DNA of 64,000 nt, from the NCBI GenBank assembly GCA_964414835.1, contig CAYPWY010000008.1, forward strand, positions 1 to 64,000. Reading direction: 5' to 3'. This DNA comes from Eshraghiella sp964414835. GTDB taxonomy: Bacteria > Bacillota > Clostridia > Lachnospirales > Lachnospiraceae. The notes under the pieces are model-generated. The model searched no databases, was not told the origin of the DNA, and worked only from the letters and a program-made list of their open reading frames with translations. Shown in pieces: positions 1 to 7,964 of the stretch. Each line of letters opens with the position of its first letter. Within the stretch, counting starts at the first letter, position 1. The position numbers and the translations under genes are program-made.

Positions 1-274
1 TCATATGCGGATAAAGAGCATAGTTCTGGAATACCATTGCGATATCTCTGTCCTTAGGCTCTACATCATTAACCATTTTATCGCCAATCCAAAGCTCTCC
101 TGATGAAATTTCTTCAAGACCGGCAATCATACGAAGTGTTGTTGACTTTCCGCATCCTGAAGGACCTACAAAGATTATAAATTCCTTGTCCGCTACTTCA
201 AGGTTGAAATCCTTAACTGCTACAAATCCGTTAGGATATACCTTGCAAATATTTTTAAGTGATAAACTTGCCAT
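1..274 (-). CDS. Sugar ABC transporter ATP-binding protein, MsmX/UgpC type (partial, N-terminus only)
   Basis: Only the first 91 residues lie in the window; the gene runs off the left edge. It begins MASLSLKNICKVYPNG and carries a Walker A motif GPSGCGKST near residue 40, followed by the MIAGLEEISSGE segment and Q-loop region (VFQNYALYPHM) typical of the shared ATPases (MsmX, UgpC, MalK) that power carbohydrate importers at the inner face of the membrane. An AGGAGG ribosome site lies 6 bases before the ATG. The upstream DNA holds an imperfect dyad (AGTGTAT...ATACACT, 298-335) that could be an operator. The partner permeases are not visible, so the substrate is unknown. Confidence 0.9.
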   Translation of the reverse strand, partial: MASLSLKNICKVYPNGFVAVKDFNLEVADKEFIIFVGPSGCGKSTTLRMIAGLEEISSGELWIGDKMVNDVEPKDRDIAMVFQNYALYPHM

Positions 275-479
275 ACTTTCCTCCTAATAATATATTAAGT
301 GTATTACTCACTTGCTTACTCTAATATGATACACTTTCAATCAGATTAATACCATATTGCAAATTACCAAAAAAAAAGTTTTTAATTGTGCAATTTCATT
401 ATTTCTTTATGTTTTTTTTATATTTACCAACACATTTCACAAAAAAACAAGTCTTTTGTGGACAATTTTCACAAATGAT

Positions 480-1310
480 TTATTTTCTCACAAAGCCTTC
501 TCCAAAAACTTCGGAAACATTGCATACCGTCATAAAAGCATTTTTGTCTATATCATAGACTATTTCGCGTATTTTGGTCATTTCGTTCCGTGAGGCTATG
601 CAAAACAGCATAAGTCCCCATCTTCCCGTATACATACCCCTGCTTTGAATACCTGTGACTCCGCGGCCTATTTCATTAATTATTTTGTCGGCAATCAGGT
701 CTTTTTGTCCGCTGATAATTATTGCTGCTCTGGAGAAGTACGGTCCGTCAATTATTTTTCCCGACACAAAGCTGACTAAAAATACCGACATTATTGCATA
801 GACAGCACTTACAGGGCCGAAAAGAGCCGCTCCTGCCAGTATAACTGCCGCATCAATCACAAACATAATCCACTGTATCTTCAGTTTCTTTATTAAAAAG
901 TGTATCAGAAGCGCCAGCATGTCCACACCACCCGATGTTGCATCTGCCGCAAGCACCAATCCTATGCCAAGCCCCATAATTAGTCCTCCTGTGGCCGCCG
1001 ATAGGAAAAGGTCTTCTGCAAATATTGCAGTTTCCGGCAAAATACCCATTGACACGGAATATACCACTGTCGCCAGCAACGAACGCATTATAACTTTACG
1101 CCCCATAACCAACCAGCTGACCAGAAAAAGAGGTATGTTAAGGGCGGCATTCGTAAGCCACAAAGGCACATTCCACATTTTCCCCACAATAATCGCAAGC
1201 CCCGCAAAGCCTCCTGCCACAAGGCCCGCCGGATTGTATATACATTTTACCGCAAATCCCATTATAGCCGCTCCCAGTATTATCAAGGGATAGCGAAAAT
1301 ATTTTTTCAT
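480..1310 (-). CDS. YitT family membrane protein (DUF161 plus C-terminal DUF2179)
   Basis: About 276 residues. Several hydrophobic segments occupy roughly residues 5-180 (for example FRYPLIILGAAIMGFAV, GLIMGLGIGLVLAADA), followed by a soluble C-terminal part containing GVTGIQSRGMYTG, matching the DUF2179 domain of YitT/YpjC-type proteins. The family is an integral membrane group of uncertain function, so no substrate is proposed. The start at 1310 is preferred over an in-frame ATG six codons upstream because GGAGGTG lies at the right spacing before ATGAAAAAA. No strong terminator is visible downstream. Confidence 0.85.
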   Translation of the reverse strand: MKKYFRYPLIILGAAIMGFAVKCIYNPAGLVAGGFAGLAIIVGKMWNVPLWLTNAALNIPLFLVSWLVMGRKVIMRSLLATVVYSVSMGILPETAIFAEDLFLSAATGGLIMGLGIGLVLAADATSGGVDMLALLIHFLIKKLKIQWIMFVIDAAVILAGAALFGPVSAVYAIMSVFLVSFVSGKIIDGPYFSRAAIIISGQKDLIADKIINEIGRGVTGIQSRGMYTGRWGLMLFCIASRNEMTKIREIVYDIDKNAFMTVCNVSEVFGEGFVRK

Positions 1311-1372
1311 AGACACCTCCAAATCCATTTTGTCAGAGTATGTCCATTTTTTACCGGAATATTATTTAATTA

Positions 1373-1401
1373 TTGAGAATTTGCCATATATAGGTTATAA
1401 T
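1373..1401 (+). promoter_or_regulatory. Sigma-A-type promoter for the small motility gene
   Basis: TTGAGA at 1373-1378, a 17-base spacer, and a perfect TATAAT at 1396-1401, about 50 bases before the ATG at 1454. Read directly from sequence; the transcription start itself is inferred. Confidence 0.7.
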
Positions 1402-1453
1402 ATAATTGAATTCATGTTAACGCATATCGGTTATTATGAAAGGAGAGTTGTCT

Positions 1454-1630
1454 ATGGATATACCAGCATTATCTACATCCATGTCTTTGACGGATATTGC
1501 AAGTCAGGCTTCATTGAAGGTTCTGTCAATGAGTCTTGACAATCTGGAAACCGCCGGAGACGGAATGCGGAAGATGATGGAGATGTCTGTAAACCCTAAT
1601 ATCGGAGCTAATATCGACATCTCCATCTAA
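1454..1630 (+). CDS. Small putative motility protein, YjfB family
   Basis: A 58-residue protein starting MDIPALSTSMSLTDIASQAS and ending PNIGANIDISI. The N-terminal MDI-ALS-MS pattern and the C-terminal G-NIDI ending are the hallmarks of the YjfB-like putative motility protein family, which occurs in flagellated Firmicutes and has no proven biochemical role. The start at 1454 follows AAAGGAGAG at good spacing and lies behind a near-consensus promoter. It is monocistronic, and its stop codon overlaps the stop of the convergent gene by four bases. Presence of this gene hints that the host is flagellated. Confidence 0.75.
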   Translation: MDIPALSTSMSLTDIASQASLKVLSMSLDNLETAGDGMRKMMEMSVNPNIGANIDISI

Positions 1631-1902
1631 TACTGACTGCGTTCTTTAAGGAGGAGGACACTGTATGTGTTCTCCCCTTTTATTTCTTCCACATACATTT
1701 CATAATCATTATAGGCAGCTTTGTTTTCAAAAAATTCCGCAAATTCAATGTATAACTCTGCATCCGGATATGCCAGAAAGCCTCCCGGTCCCATAATCAT
1801 AATATCTCCGCTTAATTTGCTGCCGTCCCCCTGAACCACTCTCAATCTGTCGCCTGATTTCACCTTTACATTATTGCGTGCTGTTATTGTTGCATACAAC
1901 AT
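1627..1902 (-). CDS. Conserved hypothetical protein, 91 aa
   Basis: A 91-residue protein beginning MLYATITARNNVKVKSGDRLRV, with an SH3-like or beta-barrel look (alternating hydrophobic strands, GDRLRVVQGDGSKLSGDIMIMGPGG). It has no signal peptide or membrane segment. GGGAGGAG precedes the ATG at good spacing. I do not recognise the family. It converges on the YjfB-like gene and overlaps its last four bases, so each gene ends inside the other's stop region. Confidence 0.6.
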   Translation of the reverse strand: MLYATITARNNVKVKSGDRLRVVQGDGSKLSGDIMIMGPGGFLAYPDAELYIEFAEFFENKAAYNDYEMYVEEIKGENTYSVLLLKERSQY

Positions 1903-1971
1903 ATATCACTCCTCCCCTGTATCTTTTTATATTATACCCCATTTTTGACTATCAGTAAATATTATTACACA

Positions 1972-2005
1972 AAAGGCGATTGTCAAAAAATCAACAATCG
2001 CCTTT
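1972..2005 (-). terminator. Rho-independent terminator of the thioesterase-cvfB-ridA operon
   Basis: A perfect 12-bp stem (AAAGGCGATTGT / ACAATCGCCTTT) around a 10-base loop, 24 bases beyond the ridA stop on the minus strand. The T-rich tract after it is short on the minus strand, so termination could be leaky. Confidence 0.7.
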
Positions 2006-2028
2006 AAAATAAGTGCATAATTTCCTGT

Positions 2029-2403
2029 TTATTTTGCCACAATAGCTTCCACTTCAAGCATTACATCCTTAGGAAGCCTTGCCACCTCCACACATGAGCG
2101 TGCAGGGAACGGCTCTTTAAAATATTGTGCATATATTTCATTAATCTTGCCGAAATCATCCATTTCCTTAATAAATACTGTTGTTTTAATCACCTTGTCA
2201 ATGGTCGCCCCAGACGCTTCTATAAGATTTCTGAGATTGGAAAAAGCCTGATTAGCCTGCTCCTGGATTGTTGCAGGAATAACTCCCGTCTGCGGATTAA
2301 CCGGAATAACGCCTGATGTGAAAACCATTCCGTTAACCTCAATTGCCTGTGAGTAAGGTCCGATTGCTGCCGGAGCCTTATCTGTGCTGATTACTTTTGA
2401 CAT
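2029..2403 (-). CDS. ridA: RidA family reactive intermediate deaminase
   Basis: 124 residues, the usual RidA/YjgF/YER057c length. It has the N-terminal KAPAAIGPYSQAI signature, the central SGVIPVNPQTG segment, and the C-terminal FPARSCVEVARLPKDV motif with the arginine that anchors the substrate carboxylate. The family hydrolyses 2-aminoacrylate and related enamine/imine by-products of PLP enzymes in the cytoplasm. It starts two bases after the stop of the cvfB-like gene, so it is translationally linked and last in its operon. Confidence 0.93.
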   Translation of the reverse strand: MSKVISTDKAPAAIGPYSQAIEVNGMVFTSGVIPVNPQTGVIPATIQEQANQAFSNLRNLIEASGATIDKVIKTTVFIKEMDDFGKINEIYAQYFKEPFPARSCVEVARLPKDVMLEVEAIVAK

Positions 2404-2404
2404 A

Positions 2405-3241
2405 CTACTGTCTCCTTTCCAATGTTTCTATGCCTGAATCCGTGATTTTTATTAATTTTTCTTTTAAAAGATGTCCGCAGGCCCGTTTAAACGCAGCCTT
2501 GCTCATCTCGAATTCATCCTTAATTATCTGCGGGTCGCTTTTGTCATTGAACGGAAGCTGTCCATCATTATCGTTAAGCGCAGCCATTATCTTATCGGCG
2601 TCATCATCAATCTGCATATATGCAGGTCCCCGCAATGCCAATTCAATTTTACCATCTGCCTGTACTCGTGATACCGTTGCAGCAACCTGATCCCCGACGG
2701 CAATTTTGCCATAAAGGGCTTTCTTTGGAATAAGTCCCTGGTACATATTATCCACTGCCACAAACATTCCGAATTTATCAATCAGCTCATACGCTGTTCC
2801 TTTCACTGTATCTCCGGGCTTATATATATCGGTTGTCTTAAGATAAGGATATATTTTCGTTGTGGCACAAAGTCTGTTGCTTTTGTCTATGTAAAGTGCC
2901 ACAGGATAACTTTGTCCCTCTGCGACAGGGCTTGTCTGTTCCTTAAACGGCAGAAGCAAATCCTTCTCCAGTCCCCAGTCAAGAAATGCGCCTATTCTGG
3001 TCACCTGCTTTACCTTGAGAACCCGTACTTCTCCCAAAGTTATAAACGGTTCCTTGGTTGTAGCTATCATTCTGTCCTTGGAATCACGATAAACAAATAC
3101 CGTTAACGAGTCCCCTGCTTCTATATCATCATCAACATACTTTAATGGCAAAAGTACCTTGTCTTCCTCCGTTCCGAGATATACCCCGAAGTCTGTTTTT
3201 TTCACTACCATTAATGTCTGTTTTTTACCTAATTCTATCAT
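2405..3241 (-). CDS. S1-type RNA-binding protein, CvfB/YitL family
   Basis: 278 residues. The N-terminus (TLMVVKKTDFGVYLGTEEDKVLLP) is an S1-like OB fold. Two more S1-like repeats follow near residues 70-135 (VTRIGAFLDWGLEKDLLLPF) and 145-205 (DTVKGTAYELIDKFGMFVAV), with a winged-helix-like C-terminus (FEMSKAAFKRACGHLLKEKLI). This is the arrangement of CvfB, an RNA-binding regulator first named as a Staphylococcus virulence factor. Its role here is inferred only from the family. It is the middle gene of a three-gene operon, with ridA following after one base. Confidence 0.85.
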   Translation of the reverse strand: MIELGKKQTLMVVKKTDFGVYLGTEEDKVLLPLKYVDDDIEAGDSLTVFVYRDSKDRMIATTKEPFITLGEVRVLKVKQVTRIGAFLDWGLEKDLLLPFKEQTSPVAEGQSYPVALYIDKSNRLCATTKIYPYLKTTDIYKPGDTVKGTAYELIDKFGMFVAVDNMYQGLIPKKALYGKIAVGDQVAATVSRVQADGKIELALRGPAYMQIDDDADKIMAALNDNDGQLPFNDKSDPQIIKDEFEMSKAAFKRACGHLLKEKLIKITDSGIETLERRQ

Positions 3242-3254
3242 AATTATTACCTTA

Positions 3255-3974
3255 TTAAAATATAAATTCTACTGCCGCATAAGGGGTTCCGTCGTCACCC
3301 CGCAAATCTGCCACACATATTTTATCATCCTTATACACAAAAGGATGAAACGTGTCGCCAAGCACTGCTGACTGCTTGTATTCTGCCCGTATCTGATAAG
3401 GCATCCTGTTGGTATCCGTAACCTCCATAAAGGTTCTGATATACTCACAATTATTCACATGCTGATTGGTGTCAATCTGATGGGGCCGTACTGGAACACA
3501 CGGATATTCGCAAAGATTGTCGGGAAGCTTTATTTTACGCGGAGCATATTCCATCTCAAGTCTCGGTTCCGCTGCCCCGTATGCATCCCCTTCTTCCTTG
3601 GGAACTCTTGCAGGCGTGTGTGTCTTTGCGTCAAGGTACACCCATGTAGAATCCGCTCTCACCAGCTGTTCGCCTTCATCATTGAGTATCTCAAAATTAC
3701 GGCTTCCGAAAAATCCTTTGAATTTATAGGGATTGGTGGTGACTGTAATTTTTTCAAAGACTTTAGGTGTCCTGACTATCTGAATCTGCCACGCTGCCAA
3801 GAGCCAAAAGCCCTGTGCATTCCGCAGATTGGTAACTCCTCTGCCCACCGATTCGGAATGAAGCATTGTACAGTCCTGCAGATAATTGACTAAGGAATCC
3901 GGGGTAATAAGCCCATCACTATCAGCTTCGCTATATCTGACATAACTTTTCATTGTGTACATAATACATACCAT
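3255..3974 (-). CDS. Acyl-ACP thioesterase (FatA/FatB-like, double hotdog)
   Basis: About 239 residues, the bacterial acyl-ACP thioesterase length, with two hotdog halves. The first begins YVRYSEADSDGLITPDSLVNYLQD. The second holds RPHQIDTNQHVNNCEY, in which the Asn-x-His pair of the family active site is visible. Such enzymes release free fatty acids from acyl-carrier protein. The ATG at 3974 sits four bases from AAAGGA, and a second in-frame ATG lies at 3962, so the exact start is uncertain. It is the first gene of the operon with cvfB and ridA. Confidence 0.87.
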   Translation of the reverse strand: MVCIMYTMKSYVRYSEADSDGLITPDSLVNYLQDCTMLHSESVGRGVTNLRNAQGFWLLAAWQIQIVRTPKVFEKITVTTNPYKFKGFFGSRNFEILNDEGEQLVRADSTWVYLDAKTHTPARVPKEEGDAYGAAEPRLEMEYAPRKIKLPDNLCEYPCVPVRPHQIDTNQHVNNCEYIRTFMEVTDTNRMPYQIRAEYKQSAVLGDTFHPFVYKDDKICVADLRGDDGTPYAAVEFIF

Positions 3975-4005
3975 CCTTTCTGCGCCGATGCAGCTGCCTC
4001 TAAAC

Positions 4006-4034
4006 AGTATATCACTTATTTACAAAAGGGGCAA
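4006..4034 (-). promoter_or_regulatory. Promoter of the thioesterase-cvfB-ridA operon
   Basis: On the minus strand TTGCCC, 17-base spacer, TATACT. The predicted transcript would begin about 25 bases before the thioesterase start. Confidence 0.65.
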
Positions 4035-4054
4035 GAAATTGAAAATACAAAAAG

Positions 4055-4142
4055 CGGAGTGTGTGGGATTCGAACCCACGTGCCCTAAATCGGACAACCG
4101 CATTTCGAGTGCGGCTCGTTATGACCACTTCGATAACACTCC
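4055..4142 (-). tRNA. tRNA-Ser, anticodon CGA
   Basis: 88 bases, folding as a class II tRNA with a long variable arm. The acceptor stem is GGAGTGT/ACACTCC with discriminator G. The anticodon stem CCGCA/TGCGG encloses loop CTCGAAA, giving anticodon CGA (codon UCG). The T-arm contains GGTTCGAATCC. CCA is not encoded. A short T-run follows the 3' end. Confidence 0.95.
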
Positions 4143-4181
4143 GTATAAAAGAATAGGATATTTCCTAAATGAAGTAAAAAA

Positions 4182-4201
4182 CGCACCACTTAAGTGGTGC
4201 G
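4182..4201 (-). terminator. Terminator immediately after tRNA-Gln
   Basis: CGCACCACTTAAGTGGTGCG is a perfect 20-base palindrome followed on the minus strand by TTTTTTACTT. It begins two bases after the tRNA-Gln discriminator base and lies between the two tRNA genes. Confidence 0.8.
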
Positions 4202-4203
4202 AG

Positions 4204-4275
4204 CTGGGCTAACAGGACTCGAACCTGTAAATGCTGGAGTCAGAGTCCAGTGCCTTACCATTTGGCGATAGCCCA
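4204..4275 (-). tRNA. tRNA-Gln, anticodon CTG
   Basis: 72 bases. Acceptor TGGGCTA/TAGCCCA with discriminator G, D-arm AAATGGTAAGGC, anticodon stem CTGGA/TCCAG around CTCTGAC (anticodon CTG, codon CAG), and T-arm GGTTCGAGTCC. CCA is not encoded. Confidence 0.95.
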
Positions 4276-4311
4276 TTAATCACGTTCTTAATGTTCTTAC
4301 GAACAAAAACA

Positions 4312-4340
4312 ATTATATATAACCCCTTTATAAAAGTCAA
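4312..4340 (-). promoter_or_regulatory. Promoter of tRNA-Gln
   Basis: Minus strand TTGACT, 17-base spacer, TATAAT: a near-consensus promoter 37 bases before the tRNA-Gln 5' end. Confidence 0.8.
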
Positions 4341-4623
4341 GCACTTTTTTAAAAATTTTTACCGGATATTTAATCAATGAAAAACCCTTGTAACAACGCC
4401 CTATATATTCACGCTCTTCTCTTAATAAAATAAAGCGGTTTCATTTTTTTATGAGGCATGGTTAAGCTTTTAACTTAAGTAAAGCTAATTATCATAAAAT
4501 TCTCACAAAGCTATTTATTTACTAAAAAGCTTATGATAAAATATGTGTTGAATATATGATCGCGGCTAATAAAAAAGTCAGCTCCTTACTGTACATCGGG
4601 GAGCAGAAACGGAGGCAGTTATT
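4341..4623. other. AT-rich intergenic leader before the PII gene
   Basis: No coding sequence is evident between the tRNA promoter and the PII gene. The stretch is AT-rich. Near its 3' end a weak hairpin (GCTCC/GGAGC, 4581-4604) sits in the presumed PII leader, and GGAGG precedes the ATG. A TTATTT-16-TAAAAT pair around 4512-4541 may be the promoter but is weak. Confidence 0.45.
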
Positions 4624-4962
4624 ATGAAGAAATTGGAAATGATTATCAAGCCTGAGAAGCTGGATGACCTTAAGGCTATTCTTGACGGATGTCAGGCTAA
4701 CGGTATTATGATTACCAACATTATGGGTTATGGTGCCCAGAAGGGATTCAAGAGAATTTACAGAGGTAACGAATACTTTGTAAATCTTCTTCCTAAAGTC
4801 AAGGTTGAAACTGTTGTCAATGATGACGTTGCAGAGAGTATTATCGAAAAAGTTACCAGTGAAATCGCAACGGGCAATATCGGTGACGGCAAGATTTTCG
4901 TATATAATGTAGAGGACGCTGTAAGAGTCCGTACAGGAGAACGCGGAAGCGAAGCTCTTTAA
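4624..4962 (+). CDS. PII family nitrogen-regulatory signal protein (GlnB/GlnK)
   Basis: 112 residues, full PII length. The T-loop region reads YGAQKGFKRIYRGNEYF, with the conserved Tyr of RG-EY. The B-loop is TGNIGDGKIFV and the C-loop VRTGERG, so both PII signatures are intact. PII trimers sense ATP/ADP and 2-oxoglutarate and typically control ammonium channels and nitrogen enzymes. The cognate amt lies 0.9 kb downstream, separated by an oppositely oriented AraC-type gene rather than sitting in an operon with it. Start chosen from CGGAGG eight bases upstream. Confidence 0.93.
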   Translation: MKKLEMIIKPEKLDDLKAILDGCQANGIMITNIMGYGAQKGFKRIYRGNEYFVNLLPKVKVETVVNDDVAESIIEKVTSEIATGNIGDGKIFVYNVEDAVRVRTGERGSEAL

Positions 4963-4980
4963 TCACATTAACTAATCAAA

Positions 4981-5008
4981 CCCCGAAGTCCTGCTCAGGT
5001 CTTCGGGG
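4981..5008. terminator. Terminator between the convergent PII and AraC-type genes
   Basis: An 8-bp stem CCCCGAAG/CTTCGGGG extended after a mismatch by CCTG/CAGG, followed on the plus strand by TTTCCTTT. Its 3' half overlaps the last codons of the AraC-type gene. Confidence 0.65.
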
Positions 5009-5651
5009 TTTCCTTTGCCATAAAACCGATTATACTGTTAATAAACTGTTTTGGCGTCTCACCTGTAACAGCCTTAAATTCCCTTTGAAAATGCGCCTGG
5101 TCGGCATAGCTTAATCTTTCTATAAATTCCGAGTTGTTTCTGTACGGATTGGCAATTATCTCTCCCAATACATTTTGGAATCTGACTATTTTGGCAAAAT
5201 ATTTGGGGCTGCATGATAATGCACTCTGAACTATATTGCCAATATGCCTTACAGTATAATTGTACTGTGCAGCCAGCTCAGCAACCGATACTTTTCCTTT
5301 TGTTTTGATTATTGTGTCAATAATTTCATGGGCACGCGGATGCATATACCTGTCACAAACCGTATAACTGTGAACCTTTGACGCATCCGCTTCAATACTG
5401 CATCCGTAATCCGCCCTTATTCCATATGCGGTGGCTCCCTTCGTTTCAATTTCCTCACCATAAATTTTGTCAGGGCGTATGACAGTTATTTTGCCGTCAG
5501 CGCACAGCCACACAACCTCCTCCATTCCGTCAGGAACAAATTTCAATGTTGAATCACATTGAACCTGATATTTAATATATTTTTCTTCAATTTCTTCAAT
5601 ATAGTTTTTCTGACCGTATTCAACATACGGCTGAAACATTATGTTCTTCAT
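4995..5651 (-). CDS. AraC-family transcriptional regulator
   Basis: About 218 residues: an N-terminal, probably cupin-like, effector part (1-110) and two C-terminal helix-turn-helix motifs (AELAAQYNYTVRHIGNIVQSA and FIERLSYADQAHFQREFKAVTG), the latter matching the AraC signature before GETPKQF. The start at 5651 is chosen because the promoter -10 box lies at 5678-5683; an in-frame start at 5675 would precede the expected transcript start. The effector is unknown. It lies between PII and amt and diverges from amt, which makes control of ammonium uptake possible but unproven. Confidence 0.85.
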   Translation of the reverse strand: MKNIMFQPYVEYGQKNYIEEIEEKYIKYQVQCDSTLKFVPDGMEEVVWLCADGKITVIRPDKIYGEEIETKGATAYGIRADYGCSIEADASKVHSYTVCDRYMHPRAHEIIDTIIKTKGKVSVAELAAQYNYTVRHIGNIVQSALSCSPKYFAKIVRFQNVLGEIIANPYRNNSEFIERLSYADQAHFQREFKAVTGETPKQFINSIIGFMAKETPKT

Positions 5652-5677
5652 AATTATTTTACCGCCCTTCTGCATAT

Positions 5678-5706
5678 AGAATATTACTGTTGATATAAAG
5701 TGTCAA
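5678..5706 (-). promoter_or_regulatory. Promoter of the AraC-type gene
   Basis: Minus strand TTGACA, 17-base spacer, TATTCT. Transcription would start near 5671, which decides the start codon at 5651. Confidence 0.75.
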
Positions 5707-5792
5707 CAACTCATTTCCGATTTTTTCAATATTTAGCAATACATCTGTGCTAAATTACTGGAAAGAATTACAAATCTATTTGACACGAAGAT

Positions 5793-5823
5793 GTGCTCAC
5801 CCTTGCGGGTAGAGCACTTTTTT
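5793..5823 (+). terminator. Intrinsic terminator in the amt leader (possible attenuator)
   Basis: GTGCTCACCC, loop TTGC, GGGT, a bulged A, then GAGCAC and TTTTTT, ending 35 bases before the amt start. No gene is read toward it from upstream on this strand, so it most likely acts on the amt transcript itself. A dyad TTTAGCA...TGCTAAA lies upstream at about 5735-5757. Confidence 0.7.
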
Positions 5824-5858
5824 GCGTTATAGCGTAAGGGCTAAAGGAGGAAAAAGAT

Positions 5859-7100
5859 ATGGATGGAAATTTTTTCGGAACCAGCGGCATATGGTACCTG
5901 ATTGGCGCCGCCTTGGTATTTTTCATGCAGGCAGGCTTCGCAATGGTGGAGGCAGGCTTCACAAGAGCAAAGAATACCGGCAACATTATTATGAAAAATC
6001 TTTTGGACTTTTGTCTCGGTACGGTGGCATTTCTTTTGGTAGGTTATTCATTCCTGTGCGGTGAAGGCAACGGCTTCATCGGTTGGAGTAAATTCCCTCT
6101 CGCTCCCGCAAATTGGGCAACCTCTTCAATTGATTGGGGCAGTTTCGTATTCAACCTTGTATTCTGTGCCACAGCAGCTACAATCGTTTCGGGAGCCATG
6201 GCAGAGAGAACAAAATTTATCTCTTATTGTATCTACAGTTTTATTATAAGCTTGGTTATATATCCAATTGAAGCTCACTGGGTATGGGGAGGCGGATGGT
6301 TATCGGAATTAGGTTTTATTGATTTCGCAGGCTCCGCATGTATACATACCGTAGGCGGTGTTGCCGCTCTTATCGGTGCCAAAATGCTTGGTCCAAGAAT
6401 AGGCAAGTTTGATGAGAACGGTAAGCCAAGACCTATTCTCGGTCACAACATAACAATCGGCGCTTTGGGATGTTTTATCCTGTGGTTCGGATGGTACGGA
6501 TTTAACGGTGCCGCCGCTACATCAGGCGCCAATCTTGCATCAATATTTGCAACAACAACAATAGCTCCTGCTGTTGCCACAATAACCGTCATGATTATCA
6601 CATGGATTAAAAGCGGCAAGCCTGATGTGTCAATGAGTTTGAACGGCTCGCTTGCAGGTCTTGTTGCAATTACAGCCGGATGTGCCTGCGTAGACGCTCT
6701 TGGTTCGGCAATTATCGGTATTTTGTCCGGCATTGTTGTTGTATTTGTAGTATGGTTAAACGATAATGTAACACATATAGACGACCCTGTGGGAGCCGTA
6801 GCTGTTCACGGCGGCTGCGGTATTCTGGGAACTCTCTGCGTGGGACTTTTCGCAACAGGCGGCGGGGAATATGCCGGTCAGAAAGGGCTTTTCTATGGCG
6901 GCGGCTGGAAGCTGCTGGGAACACAGGCTATCGGTATTGTCTCTATCGTTGCATGGGTTGCCGTTACAATAACCATTACATTCTTTATTATAAAGAAGAC
7001 TGTCGGTCTGAGAGTCACTCCGGCAGAAGAAATTGAAGGTCTCGATTCCACAGAGCATGGACTTGAGAACGCTTACGCTGATTTCATCGTAAAGAAATAA
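5859..7100 (+). CDS. amt: Ammonium transporter (Amt/MEP/Rh family)
   Basis: 413 residues with about 11 hydrophobic segments and no obvious cleaved signal peptide, as in most Gram-positive Amt proteins. Visible family motifs include MVEAGFTRAKNTGNI in TM1-2, the AHWVWGGGWL aromatic gate segment, the DFAGSACIHTVGG signature with the first pore His, and VAVHGGCGILGTL with the second pore His. The channel conducts ammonium across the cytoplasmic membrane and is usually gated by PII. The ATG follows AAAGGAGG. The gene ends exactly where the convergent GNAT gene ends, with no gap. Confidence 0.96.
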   Translation: MDGNFFGTSGIWYLIGAALVFFMQAGFAMVEAGFTRAKNTGNIIMKNLLDFCLGTVAFLLVGYSFLCGEGNGFIGWSKFPLAPANWATSSIDWGSFVFNLVFCATAATIVSGAMAERTKFISYCIYSFIISLVIYPIEAHWVWGGGWLSELGFIDFAGSACIHTVGGVAALIGAKMLGPRIGKFDENGKPRPILGHNITIGALGCFILWFGWYGFNGAAATSGANLASIFATTTIAPAVATITVMIITWIKSGKPDVSMSLNGSLAGLVAITAGCACVDALGSAIIGILSGIVVVFVVWLNDNVTHIDDPVGAVAVHGGCGILGTLCVGLFATGGGEYAGQKGLFYGGGWKLLGTQAIGIVSIVAWVAVTITITFFIIKKTVGLRVTPAEEIEGLDSTEHGLENAYADFIVKK

Positions 7101-7895
7101 TCACTCTTTACATTGAAATATCATATATTCACAATTTTTTAAGTCGGAGACGCTTATACATTTAGCCCCAAGCTTCTCCGCAAGCTTACAGGACGGAAGA
7201 TTTCTTTTTTCGGTAACTATAAAGATTTCTTCCGTCTTGATATGCGTAAAGGCATATTTTTTGATAGCCGTGCATACCTCATAAGCATATCCTTTTCTCC
7301 TGCAGTCTCCGGCAATAACATATCCCAATTCAATGCAGTCTTTACCGTCAATTTCCCGTATACTCAGTCCCGCCCTTCCTATAAGTCTGCCATTACTTTT
7401 ATCTCTGACTATCCACAGCCCGAAACCGTAAAACCCATACATATTCTTAATGTAATTCTCGGTAAATTCTTTTTCCTTATTATATTCGTAAAGAGGTTCC
7501 AGATACTCTCTTATGTCGTCGTCATCATAAAGCTCATACAATTCAGGCAAATCTTCAACTGACATTTCCCTGACAACAGTGCGCTCCGTTTCCAGAATCG
7601 TCAAGGCAATCCCCTTATGCCTGCTGAAAACTGTATTGCAGTACTCATAATCACAGTCCTCAAGATTTTCCGCCACATATTGGGCACCTTCTGCAAAGCT
7701 TTCATCTGCAGACAAAAAAAGTACGGCATATCCAAGCTCTCTGACTTTTTTCAGAATATCGGTATTATTTGTGATAACCATACTGTCCGAAGGGCTTTTT
7801 CCGTAAAAGTCATAACTGACTGCGGCAGGAGACAAATCAGGGGGATTCACATGACTTTTATTGTTTTTAATTGATATTATTATGTTTTTTAACAT
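7101..7895 (-). CDS. GNAT family N-acetyltransferase
   Basis: 264 residues from the ATG at 7895 (AGAGGT seven bases upstream). Residues about 1-110 form an N-terminal region of unknown type (AVLFLSADESFAEGAQYV). Residues about 120-264 are a GNAT fold with a RIMJ/RIMI-like layout: VREMSVEDLPELYELYDD, LIGRAGLSIREIDGKDCIELGY, and the acetyl-CoA loop DCRRKGYAYEV. Substrate unknown. Longer in-frame readings upstream of 7895 run antisense into ppiB and are rejected. It abuts amt tail to tail. Confidence 0.85.
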   Translation of the reverse strand: MLKNIIISIKNNKSHVNPPDLSPAAVSYDFYGKSPSDSMVITNNTDILKKVRELGYAVLFLSADESFAEGAQYVAENLEDCDYEYCNTVFSRHKGIALTILETERTVVREMSVEDLPELYELYDDDDIREYLEPLYEYNKEKEFTENYIKNMYGFYGFGLWIVRDKSNGRLIGRAGLSIREIDGKDCIELGYVIAGDCRRKGYAYEVCTAIKKYAFTHIKTEEIFIVTEKRNLPSCKLAEKLGAKCISVSDLKNCEYMIFQCKE

Positions 7896-7922
7896 TGACT
7901 TGACCTCTGTTTGTGATAAAAT
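7895..7922 (+). promoter_or_regulatory. Promoter of ppiB
   Basis: TTGACT, 16-base spacer, TAAAAT. An overlapping TTGACC-17-GTATAA pair is also present. It overlaps the start region of the divergent GNAT gene. Confidence 0.55.
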
Positions 7923-7964
7923 GTATAAAAATAATCCTATATAATATAGAAAGGAAGCACGATT

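Noticed and set aside
5724..5823. ANTAR-type dual-hairpin in the amt leader
   Set aside because: The loops (9 and 4 bases) do not show the hexaloop pattern of ANTAR targets.
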